Of a DNA stretch of 64,000 nucleotides, positions 9,106 through 20,807 are shown in pieces. Position 1 is the stretch's first letter. Each line of letters begins with the position of its first letter. The notes under the pieces are model-generated. The model did not search any database. It saw nothing but the letters and a program-made list of their open reading frames with translations, and was not told the origin of the DNA. This DNA comes from JALONO01 sp038209965. Lineage in GTDB: Bacteria; Bacteroidota; Bacteroidia; Cytophagales; Thermoflexibacteraceae. The translations under genes were made by a program, and so were the position numbers. The stretch is from the NCBI GenBank assembly GCA_038209965.1, contig JBBQXF010000009.1, positions 1 through 64,000 on the forward strand. The letters run 5' to 3'.

Positions 9106-9217
9106 TTAAACGCCCTCCACCAGCTTGATCTCCTCCTCCGTCAAGCAGTATAATGCGTACACCAATTGGTCGATTTGGGTTTCTAAATTGTGGGTGTTGG
9201 CAGTGGGGTTTTGTTCA
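9106..9217 (-). pseudogene. C-terminal scrap of a restriction-modification (type IIG-like) methyltransferase
   Basis: On the minus strand, directly after the stop of the DUF2326 gene, the frame continues with NPTANTHNLETQIDQLVYAL and then YCLTEEEIKLVEGV before TAA. This closely resembles the conserved tail of Eco57I/type IIG and related DNA methyltransferases (NP-aDT--LE--ID-LVY-LYgLTeeEi-iVEg). Only about 35 residues remain, so the rest has been lost. It marks a deletion junction abutting the ABC-3C operon. Confidence 0.55.
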
Positions 9218-9219
9218 AT

Positions 9220-10926
9220 TTATTCGCTAATTCTAAATAATTTGTCACTTTGTGATAACTTAACTACAAAATATTCTTCTTTATTAATCTCAACTGGGAG
9301 CTTATCTTTGAGAATTGAAGCAACAAATTGAATATTATTTCTATTAACGAACTCTGCAATTTTTATCAACTGATTGTCATGCATTAGTTCCTTTTTATCA
9401 TTTAGAAGAAAATGCAAACAAGGAATATTTTCTTCGTCTGCAAATAAAGTGTAAGCAAGATCAAAGCAAGATATTTCTCCCTGCTTTTTACCTGAACTCA
9501 TATTTGCATTAAACGCACTGAACTTGTATAATCTCTGTTGTTTTGTATTGGTAATGATGTCGTATTTGACTGCATACTGCTCTCCATACAGCTCATTTGA
9601 AATGGAAGCAAAGTGTTTGTTAAACTTATTGAGTTGTGTTTTTACAATTAGTTCAAAGCTATCACTGAATAGTTCGTCGTCAATTTCACTCAATTGTTTA
9701 TTAAATGCTTTTAGATTAGAATCAACTTCACTCAATTGTTGAATGATATTTTCATACTCGCCTTTGATTCTGTATTTTTCCGTCAATTCGGCAATTATTT
9801 TTTCAAGTTCTTCAAACGAATCACTTTTTGAAATTTCAGCAGCTAATTTTTTTTCTTCCGCAAGCAGTCGTTTTAAAACATTGCTGTTTTCTAAAATAGA
9901 TTTCTCAAGGATTGGTAATTCCTTTATTATATATTTCACCTTTTCCTCCACCATTGTATTGTGAAAGGAAACAAGGTCTGAAAATGACTTTTGGATTGTT
10001 GATACTTTGGATGTGGCTTGTTCGTATATGATTTCCAACTGCCTCAAGTCAATGTCTGATTTGCTGGAATTGAGTTCTGTTTCAGCTTCTTTTATCAAGT
10101 CTTTACGAATGTTTAGTTTTCCTATAACTGAACTTATTTTATTGACTTTATATTTAACTTCGTTTAGCTTATCTAAGTCCCTTTCAAAATTTTCATTTAA
10201 GTTGAAACTACTTTTCTTTTTGCTAAGGACTTCAATGTCGTTGTTGATAAGGGACAACGCAGTTTCATAAGCTGTTTTTGTTTGATTCTTTTCAAGTCGG
10301 GTTCTGTAAGTATCCTCTTGCTTTATTTTGGTTAAAATTTCTTGTTTGCTGTTACCCTTAGTGAATTCACATCCAAAAAGAAAAAGATAAAGAGTTTCAT
10401 ACTCTGCATCAGAAGTGTATCCATCAAGCGTTTTGAGTGTATTGTTTGTGCTTTCGTCTTTATATCGGATATTATGTGAAATTATTTGTCTGAAAGTTGG
10501 CTTGCTGGCAAGATGCGAAGGGAAAAGGCGAGTACTTAAATTTAATTCGAATTCATCCCCAGGCAGTTGATTTCCATTGATTGTCCTGATAACTTCTTTT
10601 CTTGCTAAAAAATTTCTTTTAATCACAATATCCTCTGTTCCTTTATCTAAGTCATTTGTCATGACAAGTGTAATTAGAACTTTATTTTCAATCAGAAAAT
10701 CTTTGACAAGTTTATATTCTTGTTTTTTTGTTTCATGATCAACATATATGTGCTTTGAATTCGCCCCCAAGCAAAAATCAACCAATTTAAGAACCGTGGT
10801 TTTACCAACAATGTTGCCTGTGATTTGATTTTCACTTTCGTCAACAATCAAGTTAAGTCCTATGTGAAATTTTATTTCACGAATGACTGCTGAACCGCGT
10901 GTTATTGTTAGTGATTTTAAGAACAT
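9220..10926 (-). CDS. ABC-3C system ATPase with DUF2326 (RecN/SMC-like)
   Basis: 568 residues. The N-terminal half-ATPase has a Walker A in ITGNIVGKTTVLKLVDFCLG (K42). A long coiled coil spans about 200-440, rich in Lys and Glu. The C-terminal DUF2326 region has the block SCFDLAYTLFADEENIPCL followed by HFLLND and a final beta-strand region. DUF2326 ATPases are the energy component of ABC-three-component conflict systems (family described by the Aravind group), which are thought to sense invading DNA and license an effector. The start overlaps the end of the middle component by 10 bases, so translation is coupled. The gene is strongly AT-rich compared with recQ, which suggests transfer. The target is unknown. 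Confidence 0.85.
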   Translation of the reverse strand: MFLKSLTITRGSAVIREIKFHIGLNLIVDESENQITGNIVGKTTVLKLVDFCLGANSKHIYVDHETKKQEYKLVKDFLIENKVLITLVMTNDLDKGTEDIVIKRNFLARKEVIRTINGNQLPGDEFELNLSTRLFPSHLASKPTFRQIISHNIRYKDESTNNTLKTLDGYTSDAEYETLYLFLFGCEFTKGNSKQEILTKIKQEDTYRTRLEKNQTKTAYETALSLINNDIEVLSKKKSSFNLNENFERDLDKLNEVKYKVNKISSVIGKLNIRKDLIKEAETELNSSKSDIDLRQLEIIYEQATSKVSTIQKSFSDLVSFHNTMVEEKVKYIIKELPILEKSILENSNVLKRLLAEEKKLAAEISKSDSFEELEKIIAELTEKYRIKGEYENIIQQLSEVDSNLKAFNKQLSEIDDELFSDSFELIVKTQLNKFNKHFASISNELYGEQYAVKYDIITNTKQQRLYKFSAFNANMSSGKKQGEISCFDLAYTLFADEENIPCLHFLLNDKKELMHDNQLIKIAEFVNRNNIQFVASILKDKLPVEINKEEYFVVKLSQSDKLFRISE

Positions 10927-11144
10927 AATTCTATTTCGCCTTTCGGGTTAAGTTTTGCAACATCCAACAAATACAACCAATCTAAACAAAGAATGAATAT
11001 AGAAAACGACATCTTTCTTTTGCCTTTTACTTCCTGATATAGGTCAAGCATTTTATAACTCGCCTCTTTTTTTAAAGACTGGATTACAAATGCACCATTG
11101 TAGTAGATGCTATTGTCAGGATGAATATTGTCAGGTAGTAGCAT
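10917..11144 (-). CDS. ABC-3C system middle component (MC6-like)
   Basis: 75 residues from the ATG at 11144, starting MLLPDNIHPDNSIYYNGAF, the usual MLLP-start of ABC-three-component middle components of the MC6 kind. A TTG eight codons upstream is possible but would only extend into sequence that was ancestrally the end of the SMEK gene. The protein is thought to be a small winged-helix-like adaptor between ATPase and effector. It overlaps the ATPase start by 10 bases. The subtype assignment rests on position, size and N-terminal motif. Confidence 0.7.
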   Translation of the reverse strand: MLLPDNIHPDNSIYYNGAFVIQSLKKEASYKMLDLYQEVKGKRKMSFSIFILCLDWLYLLDVAKLNPKGEIELCS

Positions 11145-11213
11145 AATTGTAATCGTTTGGGTTTTCAAAAATTTCGCATCTGATAAATGCGTCTACAACA
11201 AGTATGTTTATGC

Positions 11214-11414
11214 GTAACTGTTTAGGTAGGTAAAGTATTTGATAATCAATTAGTTATAAAATTTAAAGTTTGCTTAAACGGGTATGCAAATTAACTTAAA
11301 TTACTGATAATCAAATAATTATAGAAATAAGTAATTTATTTAAAATCAAGCCAATTATTCATAACTAATTTATTTTCAATTAGTTATGAATAATTAGAGC
11401 ACCTAAACAGTTGC
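11214..11414. mobile_element. 201-bp MITE, copy 1 (IS66-like ends), inserted in the SMEK gene
   Basis: The terminal inverted repeats are GTAACTGTTTAGGT on the left and ACCTAAACAGTTGC on the right (13 of 14 match). The element is flanked by a perfect 8-bp duplication GTTTATGC at 11206-11213 and 11415-11422. It carries no ORF, is AT-rich, and holds a perfect 18-bp palindrome (11353-11370 and 11378-11395, 7-base loop). A second copy at 56666-56866 has the same length with about five mismatches. GTAA ends with 8-bp target duplication are known for the IS66 family, so a full-length IS66 relative elsewhere in the genome probably mobilises it (inference). It supplies the last codons and stop of the upstream SMEK gene. 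Confidence 0.92.
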
Positions 11415-12308
11415 GTTTATGCAAAGTTCAAGTTCGTCAAATGGAATGGAAGTAAAGTTTGAACTATTTAAAACCTTTTCTTGCACTTTTGAAATAACTT
11501 CAAAAAAAAGTTGGTCATCATTCAAACTACTTTTTGATTTTGCATATTCTTGTCTGATTGTTGAAAGAACTGAATTGCTTTTATTGCTTCCTTGAGAGTC
11601 AAATTCTGAGTAGATTTTATCAACCCTACCATAGTGAACCATATAATCATCAATTATTAATTTTGCAGAATTCAAATTATTGTGAGTTATTTTTCTTTCA
11701 ATCTCAAAGCTTTTAATTTCGGCAACTGCTTCAGTTTTGTTCCAATCTTTTTTTGATAGAATATTTATTACAGTAGCTAAATTAAATTCTAATTTCATTG
11801 TATCAATTTCTGTTGCCAATTCCTCTTTTACAAATTGATAAATTCTTTTTTGGTCGTTTATATGTAGTCCTATAATTTTAGAAAGAATTGAGTTTTTATC
11901 AATGATGTCAGCAGCAGGAGTAAAGTTAATTCCGTGAGGATTTACAAAGGTCGCCTTTCTTAAATTATCTGCATCTTTTGCGATGGAAAGAAACTTAAAT
12001 GTGTAGCCTAAGTAATTTTTGATTGAGACCTTAGAAAGTGAAGATTCAATTTTCTGTTTGCTTGAAGTAGCTGAAACTTGAATAACAAACTTATTGGTGT
12101 GGTCAATCAAGTCGATTGCTTCAACATTTTGTTCAATGCTATTTTCGTTTGTAACATTCCATCCGTACACCTCATTCAAGAAGTATTGATAGAAACTTTC
12201 TGAGTGTCCATGAAAGTCCAAAATATTCAATCTGCCTCTGGTAATTATCCGAGTGGCAAGAATATTTATCTTTTCTTCAATAACATTAAAGTAATTAGAT
12301 CTATTCAT
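11403..12308 (-). CDS. SMEK-domain effector of an ABC-3C system, 3' end truncated by a MITE
   Basis: 301 residues as it stands. The N-terminal SMEK domain (about 1-160) starts MNRSNYFNVIEEKINILATR, continues RGRLNILDFHGHSESFY, and has the nuclease-like core NVEAIDLID followed by VIQVSATSSKQKIE, consistent with a restriction-endonuclease-like fold (E...D...QxS...K). The rest resembles the C-terminal domain (CTD) that pairs with ABC-3C ATPases. The last four codons and TAG come from the MITE. Removing the element and one 8-bp duplicate restores 24 more codons, ILVVDAFIRCEIFENP and a short tail, ending in TGA that overlaps the middle-component ATG by 14 bases. The protein probably acts as the DNA-cutting effector. 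Whether the truncated form still works is open. Confidence 0.8.
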   Translation of the reverse strand: MNRSNYFNVIEEKINILATRIITRGRLNILDFHGHSESFYQYFLNEVYGWNVTNENSIEQNVEAIDLIDHTNKFVIQVSATSSKQKIESSLSKVSIKNYLGYTFKFLSIAKDADNLRKATFVNPHGINFTPAADIIDKNSILSKIIGLHINDQKRIYQFVKEELATEIDTMKLEFNLATVINILSKKDWNKTEAVAEIKSFEIERKITHNNLNSAKLIIDDYMVHYGRVDKIYSEFDSQGSNKSNSVLSTIRQEYAKSKSSLNDDQLFFEVISKVQEKVLNSSNFTSIPFDELELCINATV

Positions 12309-12845
12309 TTTTTGTTTGCAAATTTAAGCACTTTATATGTAAATATTTTATGGTTAAAGTTTTGATTTTCATTGGTCAATTTAATATTACAATTGTTGTT
12401 GTACGCTTTCCGTTATCATTCCTGTAAACGTAATTTTCACGCTTTTTTCACTTTATATCTGCGTTTGTCCAACACAATGAAACGCTTCGCATTGATTTTG
12501 ATCACGTATTTCTTGTCCCCCCTTTTTTTATTGTACGGCGAAGTTTTAGCTTGCTAAAACTTCGCCTCGCTAATCCCAACTTCGAGTACCATTACTTGAA
12601 AATGGGGTATTAGTGCGATTTATGTCCAAATTGTCAATTGAGGCAACTTTGTTTAGCCATCACATTATTAATTTCACTAGGTATTGTGCAAATTTGAATA
12701 TTTATTCTCAAATATCCAAATTGCCTAGGTCTTTTACCCCCGCTAAAACCGTTGGTCACGGCGCGGGGCAACCCTCGGTGGTTTAGGCACTTACAGGCCC
12801 GGGCAAGCACCGATCTGGGGCGCAAAAGCGGAATGCGCCCACTGG
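12309..12845. other. Non-coding stretch upstream of the ABC-3C operon
   Basis: About 540 bases with no credible gene. The part next to the SMEK start is AT-rich and should hold the operon promoter, but I see no clear TTTG/TAnnTTTG pair. A strong hairpin lies at 12537-12566. The right third becomes GC-rich again, marking the likely edge of the island. Confidence 0.5.
12537..12566. terminator. Strong hairpin, likely bidirectional terminator
   Basis: A perfect 14-bp stem, GGCGAAGTTTTAGC and GCTAAAACTTCGCC, with a two-base loop (TT). No gene ends right beside it, so it may be the relict terminator of a lost gene at the island border. It could also be a recombination hairpin. Confidence 0.5.
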
Positions 12846-13685
12846 TTACTCCACCACATTGACCAGTGTACCGATCGGCCCGATGGTGATCCGAACCTCG
12901 TCGCCGCGGTGGAGTGTGAACGTGTCGGGCGGCACAATGCCCGTGCCCGTCATCAGTAGTACCCCGTGCGGGAAGCTGCACTCGCGGAACAGGAAGCCGA
13001 CCAGTTCGGTGAGTTGGCGCTTCATCTGGCCGATCTCGATTTCGCCACTGAACACGGTCTGGCCCGCCCGCTGGATAGCCAATGAGATAAGCGTGGTGGG
13101 GGGCAGGGGCTGCTCGGGCACATAAACCCCCGGCCCCAAGCCCGCACAGCGGTCATAAGATTTGGCCTGGGGCAAATACAGCGGGTTTTCGCCCTCGATG
13201 CTGCGCGAGCTCATGTCATTGCCAATGGTGTAGCCCACGATTTCGGCCTGCGCATTGATCACCAGGGTCAGTTCGGGCTCGGGCACGTCCCAAGTGCTGT
13301 CGCGCCGGATCCTCACGGGCTGGCCCGGGCCGGACACGCGGGCGGGAGTGGCCTTGAAGAAGAGTTCGGGCCGCTCGGCCACATACACTTTGTCATAGAA
13401 AGTATCGCCCCCGGCGTTTTTGGCTTCTTCCATGCGGGCATCGCGGCTGCGCAGGTAGGTGACCCCAGCGGCCCAAACCTCTTGCCGCAATCCAATGGGC
13501 GGCAGCAGTACTTGCTGGGCGAACCAAGCCGGCCCGCCCGCTGGGCTGAGGCTGCGCAGCTCGGATTGCAGGCGTTCGTGCAGTTGGCTGCGGTTGACGA
13601 CGCTCTCCCAGTGGGGCTGGAGCGAGAGATAATATTGTTGCTCGTGCTCAATGACGGTGCCATCGGCAGTACGGAATAATTTCAT
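12846..13685 (-). CDS. Fumarylacetoacetate hydrolase (FAH) family enzyme
   Basis: 279 residues from the ATG giving [20 protein letters not shown]; a GTG two codons upstream is an alternative. The metal-binding acidic cluster is visible in [13 protein letters not shown] (the ExE pair), and the active-site region reads [20 protein letters not shown]. The NPLYLPQAK block is typical of FAH members acting on 2-keto-3-deoxy sugar acids, such as 2-dehydro-3-deoxy-D-arabinonate dehydratase, rather than of true fumarylacetoacetase. No sugar-acid genes are adjacent, so the substrate is uncertain. It is transcribed in the same direction as the hybrid kinase, 39 bases downstream of it. Confidence 0.88.
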   Translation of the reverse strand: MKLFRTADGTVIEHEQQYYLSLQPHWESVVNRSQLHERLQSELRSLSPAGGPAWFAQQVLLPPIGLRQEVWAAGVTYLRSRDARMEEAKNAGGDTFYDKVYVAERPELFFKATPARVSGPGQPVRIRRDSTWDVPEPELTLVINAQAEIVGYTIGNDMSSRSIEGENPLYLPQAKSYDRCAGLGPGVYVPEQPLPPTTLISLAIQRAGQTVFSGEIEIGQMKRQLTELVGFLFRECSFPHGVLLMTGTGIVPPDTFTLHRGDEVRITIGPIGTLVNVVE

Positions 13686-13724
13686 GCTCACGGAGTTTCC
13701 TCAAACGTAAGCAAATTTTGCTGG

Positions 13725-16784
<3,060 letters not shown>

Positions 16785-16853
16785 CTGGCTGGGGTCTGAA
16801 AAGTCCTATCTTTTCTTTATTTATTCAAATATATTGCCAGTTCCCCCATTTTC

Positions 16854-18650
16854 CTAGCTTATTTCCAAAGTTTGCAGGCGGATTAAATTACTGTAGAGCC
16901 CATTGGTGGCGGCGGCCAGTTCTTCGTGGGTGCCGCTCTCGATCACTTGGCCCTTCTCGATCACATAAATCCGATCCACTTTGCGGATGGTGGCCAGCCG
17001 GTGGGCAATGATGATGCTGGTGCGGCCTTTCATCAGTTCGTCGAGGGCTTCTTGGACGAGTTGCTCCGATTCGGCATCGAGCGAGCTGGTGGCTTCGTCC
17101 AGCAGCAAAATGGCCGGATCCTTGAGAATGGCCCGGGCAATGGCCACGCGCTGCCGTTGTCCGCCCGTGAGTTTGACCCCGCGCTCGCCCACCAGTGTGT
17201 CCAGCCCATCGGGGAAGGATCGGATAAACTCCCAGGCATTGGCTTTTTGGGCTGCGCCGATAATCTCCTCGTCTTTGGCCCCCGGTTTACCATAGGCGAT
17301 GTTTTCGCGGATTGTGCCCCCGAACAAGATGACCTCTTGGGGCACAATGCCCACATTTTGGCGGTAGGCCCCCAACTGATAGCTGGCAATGGGCCGACCG
17401 TCTACCAAAATCTGGCCACTCGAGGGCTCATAAAACCGCAACAGCAACTGGACAATGGTCGATTTACCCGCCCCGCTGTGTCCCACCAAGGCGATTTTTT
17501 CGCCGGTTCGCACTTGCAAGTCAAGCCCGTTCAGTACCTGCATATCGGCCCGGCTAGGGTAAGAGAACTTTACATTTCGGTATTCAATATTGCCCAGCGG
17601 TCTGAACTGCTCACTGGGCAACGCGGCCCGGTCAAATTCGCCGGGCATTTCCAAAATTTCCCGCATCCGCTCTGATGCGCCCACGGCCCGTTGAATTTGG
17701 CCATAAATATCGCCCAAACCGCCAATGGAGCCGCCAATAAACATGGTGACGACGACAAACTGGGTCAGTCCACCCACCGAGATCACTTTGTCCTGCATCA
17801 GGATGGCCCCATACCAGAGCACCGCCACAATGGCCCCGAACAAGGCCAGCACCACGAATGACACAAACGCGCCCCGGTAGTTGGCCCCGTTGAGGGCTGT
17901 TTTGATAACTTTTTGGAGCGATCCCATGTAGCGGGCCACTTCCACAAACTCATTGGTGAACGCCTTGACCATTGAGATCGATTGGAGCGTCTCTTCGACC
18001 ACTACATTGGCAGCGGCCAGTTCGTCTTGAGTCTGTTTGGCCATCTTGCGGATGTAACGGCCAAAAAACAAACCCGCAATGACCAGCACCGGCACTACGG
18101 CCAGCATGAAAAGGGTGAGCTGGGGCATGGTGTAAAACAGCATGGCTAAGCCGAAAGTCAAGATCAGGGTCTGGCGAAAAAATTCGGCCAACGTGATGGA
18201 GAAGGTGTCTTGCAACAGGGCCACATCGGCCGTGACCCGGCTCATCAGTTCGCCCGTGCGGCGGGAGTCGAAGAAGGTCATGGGCAGGGTCATCAGTTTT
18301 TGGTAGAGGGCGGCGCGGATGTCGGCCATGCTGCGTTCGCTCACCCGGGCAAAAAAGAAAACCCGGAAAAAGGAGAAAAACGACTGAACAAACAGCACGA
18401 GCATGATCAAGCCCGCAATTTGGTTGATTTGGGTCAAATACCAGTCGGCTTTGCCCGAAGCCACATCGATGAGCTTGCCGATCAGGTAGGGCACGGCCAA
18501 AACGATGATACTGGAGAAAAACAAACAGACCATTCCCGCAAAAAAGAAGGAACGATAAGGAGACATAAAGGAATAAATACTAAGCAGGTTGCGAAAAGAA
18601 CTTTTGTTCAATTTGCCCGCTTCCAGGTCTTCGTAATCGCGGCGCGCCAT
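16854..18650 (-). CDS. ABC exporter half-transporter with fused ATPase (MsbA-like)
   Basis: 598 residues. A six-helix type I exporter membrane domain covers about 30-320, with the intracellular-loop motif FFDSRRTGELMSRVTADV. The nucleotide-binding domain has Walker A GHSGAGKST (390-398), a Q-loop at IVPQEVILF, the signature LTGGQRQR (494-501, in place of LSGGQ), Walker B ILLLDEATSS and the switch histidine in IIIAHRLATI. It probably works as a homodimer exporting lipid or another hydrophobic substrate across the inner membrane; the substrate cannot be read from sequence. It lies 69 bases upstream of the hybrid kinase on the same strand. Confidence 0.93.
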   Translation of the reverse strand: MARRDYEDLEAGKLNKSSFRNLLSIYSFMSPYRSFFFAGMVCLFFSSIIVLAVPYLIGKLIDVASGKADWYLTQINQIAGLIMLVLFVQSFFSFFRVFFFARVSERSMADIRAALYQKLMTLPMTFFDSRRTGELMSRVTADVALLQDTFSITLAEFFRQTLILTFGLAMLFYTMPQLTLFMLAVVPVLVIAGLFFGRYIRKMAKQTQDELAAANVVVEETLQSISMVKAFTNEFVEVARYMGSLQKVIKTALNGANYRGAFVSFVVLALFGAIVAVLWYGAILMQDKVISVGGLTQFVVVTMFIGGSIGGLGDIYGQIQRAVGASERMREILEMPGEFDRAALPSEQFRPLGNIEYRNVKFSYPSRADMQVLNGLDLQVRTGEKIALVGHSGAGKSTIVQLLLRFYEPSSGQILVDGRPIASYQLGAYRQNVGIVPQEVILFGGTIRENIAYGKPGAKDEEIIGAAQKANAWEFIRSFPDGLDTLVGERGVKLTGGQRQRVAIARAILKDPAILLLDEATSSLDAESEQLVQEALDELMKGRTSIIIAHRLATIRKVDRIYVIEKGQVIESGTHEELAAATNGLYSNLIRLQTLEIS

Positions 18651-18855
18651 AAGTGGAGGAAAAAAAGAAAAAATGACGCTTGTGAATCAGTTGCGCCCCG
18701 GTCGGCTAACTTGCCGGCCTGATGGTTTTACCCTAATGCTTTTTGGCCAAAATTGTGCCCTGTTCTCCGATCTGCCAAATTGTCTTGCTCTAGCCAACGG
18801 CGAAACTTCCCAAATTGGCCGAAAATAAGGAAATTTACCTTCTTATTTTTATAAA

Positions 18856-19995
18856 ATGAAACAATTACTGCTTATCATATTCATTGTCAACTGTTTAGGC
18901 ATTGTGTGCACTCGGGCCCAAACGTATCAGCTCATTGGCGTGGTGATGGACAGTGCGGTCCGTAAGCCAATCTCGGGCGCAATGGTGTTTGTGGGCCACA
19001 CGTCTTTACGGGCCAATACCGATCGCCGGGGGCATTTTACCATTGCCCAAGTTCCCTTGGGCACGGTCGACGTGGTGGCCAGTTCGTCCGAACACCGCCC
19101 GGCGCGGCTCACCCTGCGCCAAACCAGCGATTCCATCCGCCAGCGCGACACAATCTGGCTGCGGCCAGTCCGGATCCCCTCCCTGAACGAGGTCATTGCA
19201 ACTGCTTCGGCCAACGATAAAAACCGGAGCAAAGGGCTGGCCCTGTTTTTTGACCGGTTCATTGGCACTTCCAACACAGCCCGGGCGTGCAGGCTCATCA
19301 ATCCGTGGGTATTGGAAGTGCAATTGACCAAGCAGGAGAAAAAAGAGCACTTCCGGGCCAATGCCACTGATATTGTGGGGATTGAGAATCTTGAACTGGG
19401 CTACACCTTGCATTGCTATGTGGAAAAGTTTGAGGTTCTGGATCGGGTGGCCCGTTTCTGGGGTGCGGTGGGCTTCTCCGAAATGCTCCCCAATGACCAA
19501 GCGCAAGCCAGTCTATGGCAAACCAACCGCGCCCGGACCTATGGCGGCTCGCTTTCCCACTTTTTGCACACCCTCACCTCGGGCAAAACGGCCAAGGAGG
19601 GTTTTTATTTGTACCCGATCGGTAAGGACTACCCCTACTTTTACTCGGCCCGGGTTCCTGAAAAAGTAACTCTGGCGGAAGGTGCCACTTTGCTGGACAC
19701 CACGGCTTTCGCATTTGAGCGGAAGCTGCGGCTCAAGGGTCAAGAATACCTCCAAATCAATTATGACCGGGAACCGGAAGAAGTCATGTTCCGCAAGTTT
19801 GCCAAACAGATGGCCAACCGCTTGGAGTTGGAGAGCCGTTTCCAGCCTTCCTGGCTCAGGTTTTTCCGGCCCGAGGGCACAGTGTTCAACACCGCCGGCT
19901 GGCTGTGCCACCCCAATGAAGTGGATGTATTGGGCTATTGGGAATTTGAAACTTGGGGTGACCGCGTGCCGGCCAATTTCTTGCCCACTAAATAA
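18856..19995 (+). CDS. Secreted protein with N-terminal carboxypeptidase-regulatory-like domain
   Basis: 379 residues. A signal peptide (about 1-21, ending in TRAQ) is followed by a CarboxypepD_reg-like beta-sandwich at about 23-105 (LIGVVMDSAVRKPISGAMVF, TDRRGHFTIAQVPLGTV). The remaining 270 residues resemble uncharacterised Bacteroidota proteins placed with this domain. It probably sits in the periplasm or on the cell surface. No TonB-dependent barrel follows, so it is not SusC. It is transcribed divergently from the ABC exporter across a 205-base gap. Confidence 0.75.
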   Translation: MKQLLLIIFIVNCLGIVCTRAQTYQLIGVVMDSAVRKPISGAMVFVGHTSLRANTDRRGHFTIAQVPLGTVDVVASSSEHRPARLTLRQTSDSIRQRDTIWLRPVRIPSLNEVIATASANDKNRSKGLALFFDRFIGTSNTARACRLINPWVLEVQLTKQEKKEHFRANATDIVGIENLELGYTLHCYVEKFEVLDRVARFWGAVGFSEMLPNDQAQASLWQTNRARTYGGSLSHFLHTLTSGKTAKEGFYLYPIGKDYPYFYSARVPEKVTLAEGATLLDTTAFAFERKLRLKGQEYLQINYDREPEEVMFRKFAKQMANRLELESRFQPSWLRFFRPEGTVFNTAGWLCHPNEVDVLGYWEFETWGDRVPANFLPTK

Positions 19996-20357
19996 TTGAC
20001 CATAGTTTTTTATTTGTACATTTAGCAGCAACCGTTTAAAGTATAAGTACTTCATTTATCGCTATTTGAGTGATAAAAAATGTCATTAATTACTTCCTGT
20101 GGCTACTCAATTAAGTAAAGGCATCGACAAATAAGATATGAAAAAACCTGGTTAGTATTTTTGTAAATTCATCTTTTGATTATTTTGGCAACTATTTGGT
20201 TTCAAAATTAAAATACTAAATATGCGTACCCATTTGATTGAACAGTGCACAGCGTGTTTTAGTTTTGAATTAAAGTAAGTTAAATTTCATACTTTTAAGC
20301 TCACCAACCAATCCTTTTTACTTAACCGATTGCTCACTTTGCAAAAATACTTTTTCC
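19996..20357. other. AT-rich intergenic stretch
   Basis: About 360 bases, AT-rich and without a credible gene between two plus-strand genes. It should contain the promoter of the DUF2147 gene. I could not pick a convincing TTTG/TAnnTTTG pair and saw no hairpin terminator. Confidence 0.4.
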
Positions 20358-20789
20358 ATGTTTTCTAAAAAAAGCTGTCTATTGCTGTTCCTTTTTGTCA
20401 TGTTGAGTGTTGGCACACGGGCCCAAGACATTGTGGGTACGTGGAAAACGATCGACGATGGCGATGGCAAAGAGCGTTCCATTGTAGAAATCTACAAACA
20501 GGGGGATGCCTACTTTGGCAAAATCACCAAGATCTTCTATCGCCCGGATGAGAAGGAAAACTCGGTCTGCGAACTGTGCACCGACGATCGCAAGAACCAA
20601 AAGACCTTGGGCATGGTCATTCTGCGCAACCTAAAGCGCAAAGGGGACGAGTTTAAGGAGGGCAACATTCTCGACCCCCAAAATGGCAAAGTCTATGACT
20701 GTAAACTCTGGGTGGAGAACGGGTCGCTCAAGGTCCGGGGCTACATTGCTTTTTTGTACCGCACCCAAACTTGGTACCGGGCCAACTAA
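20358..20789 (+). CDS. DUF2147 family secreted protein
   Basis: 143 residues with a cleavable signal peptide (about 1-22, ending GTRAQ). The mature part is DUF2147: DIVGTWKTIDDGDGKERSIV, a central CELCTDDRKNQ with two cysteines, NILDPQNGKVYDCKLW, and LKVRGYIAFLYRTQTWYR at the end. The family forms a small beta-barrel of unknown function in the periplasm. It converges on the eCIS operon, ending 18 bases from the ATPase stop. Confidence 0.9.
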   Translation: MFSKKSCLLLFLFVMLSVGTRAQDIVGTWKTIDDGDGKERSIVEIYKQGDAYFGKITKIFYRPDEKENSVCELCTDDRKNQKTLGMVILRNLKRKGDEFKEGNILDPQNGKVYDCKLWVENGSLKVRGYIAFLYRTQTWYRAN

Positions 20790-20807
20790 TGGCCGATGGC
20801 CCCAAGG

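Noticed and set aside
11214..11414. CRISPR repeat or tRNA-like element
   Set aside because: Only two far-apart copies, with inverted ends and 8-bp target duplications, which fits a transposable element.
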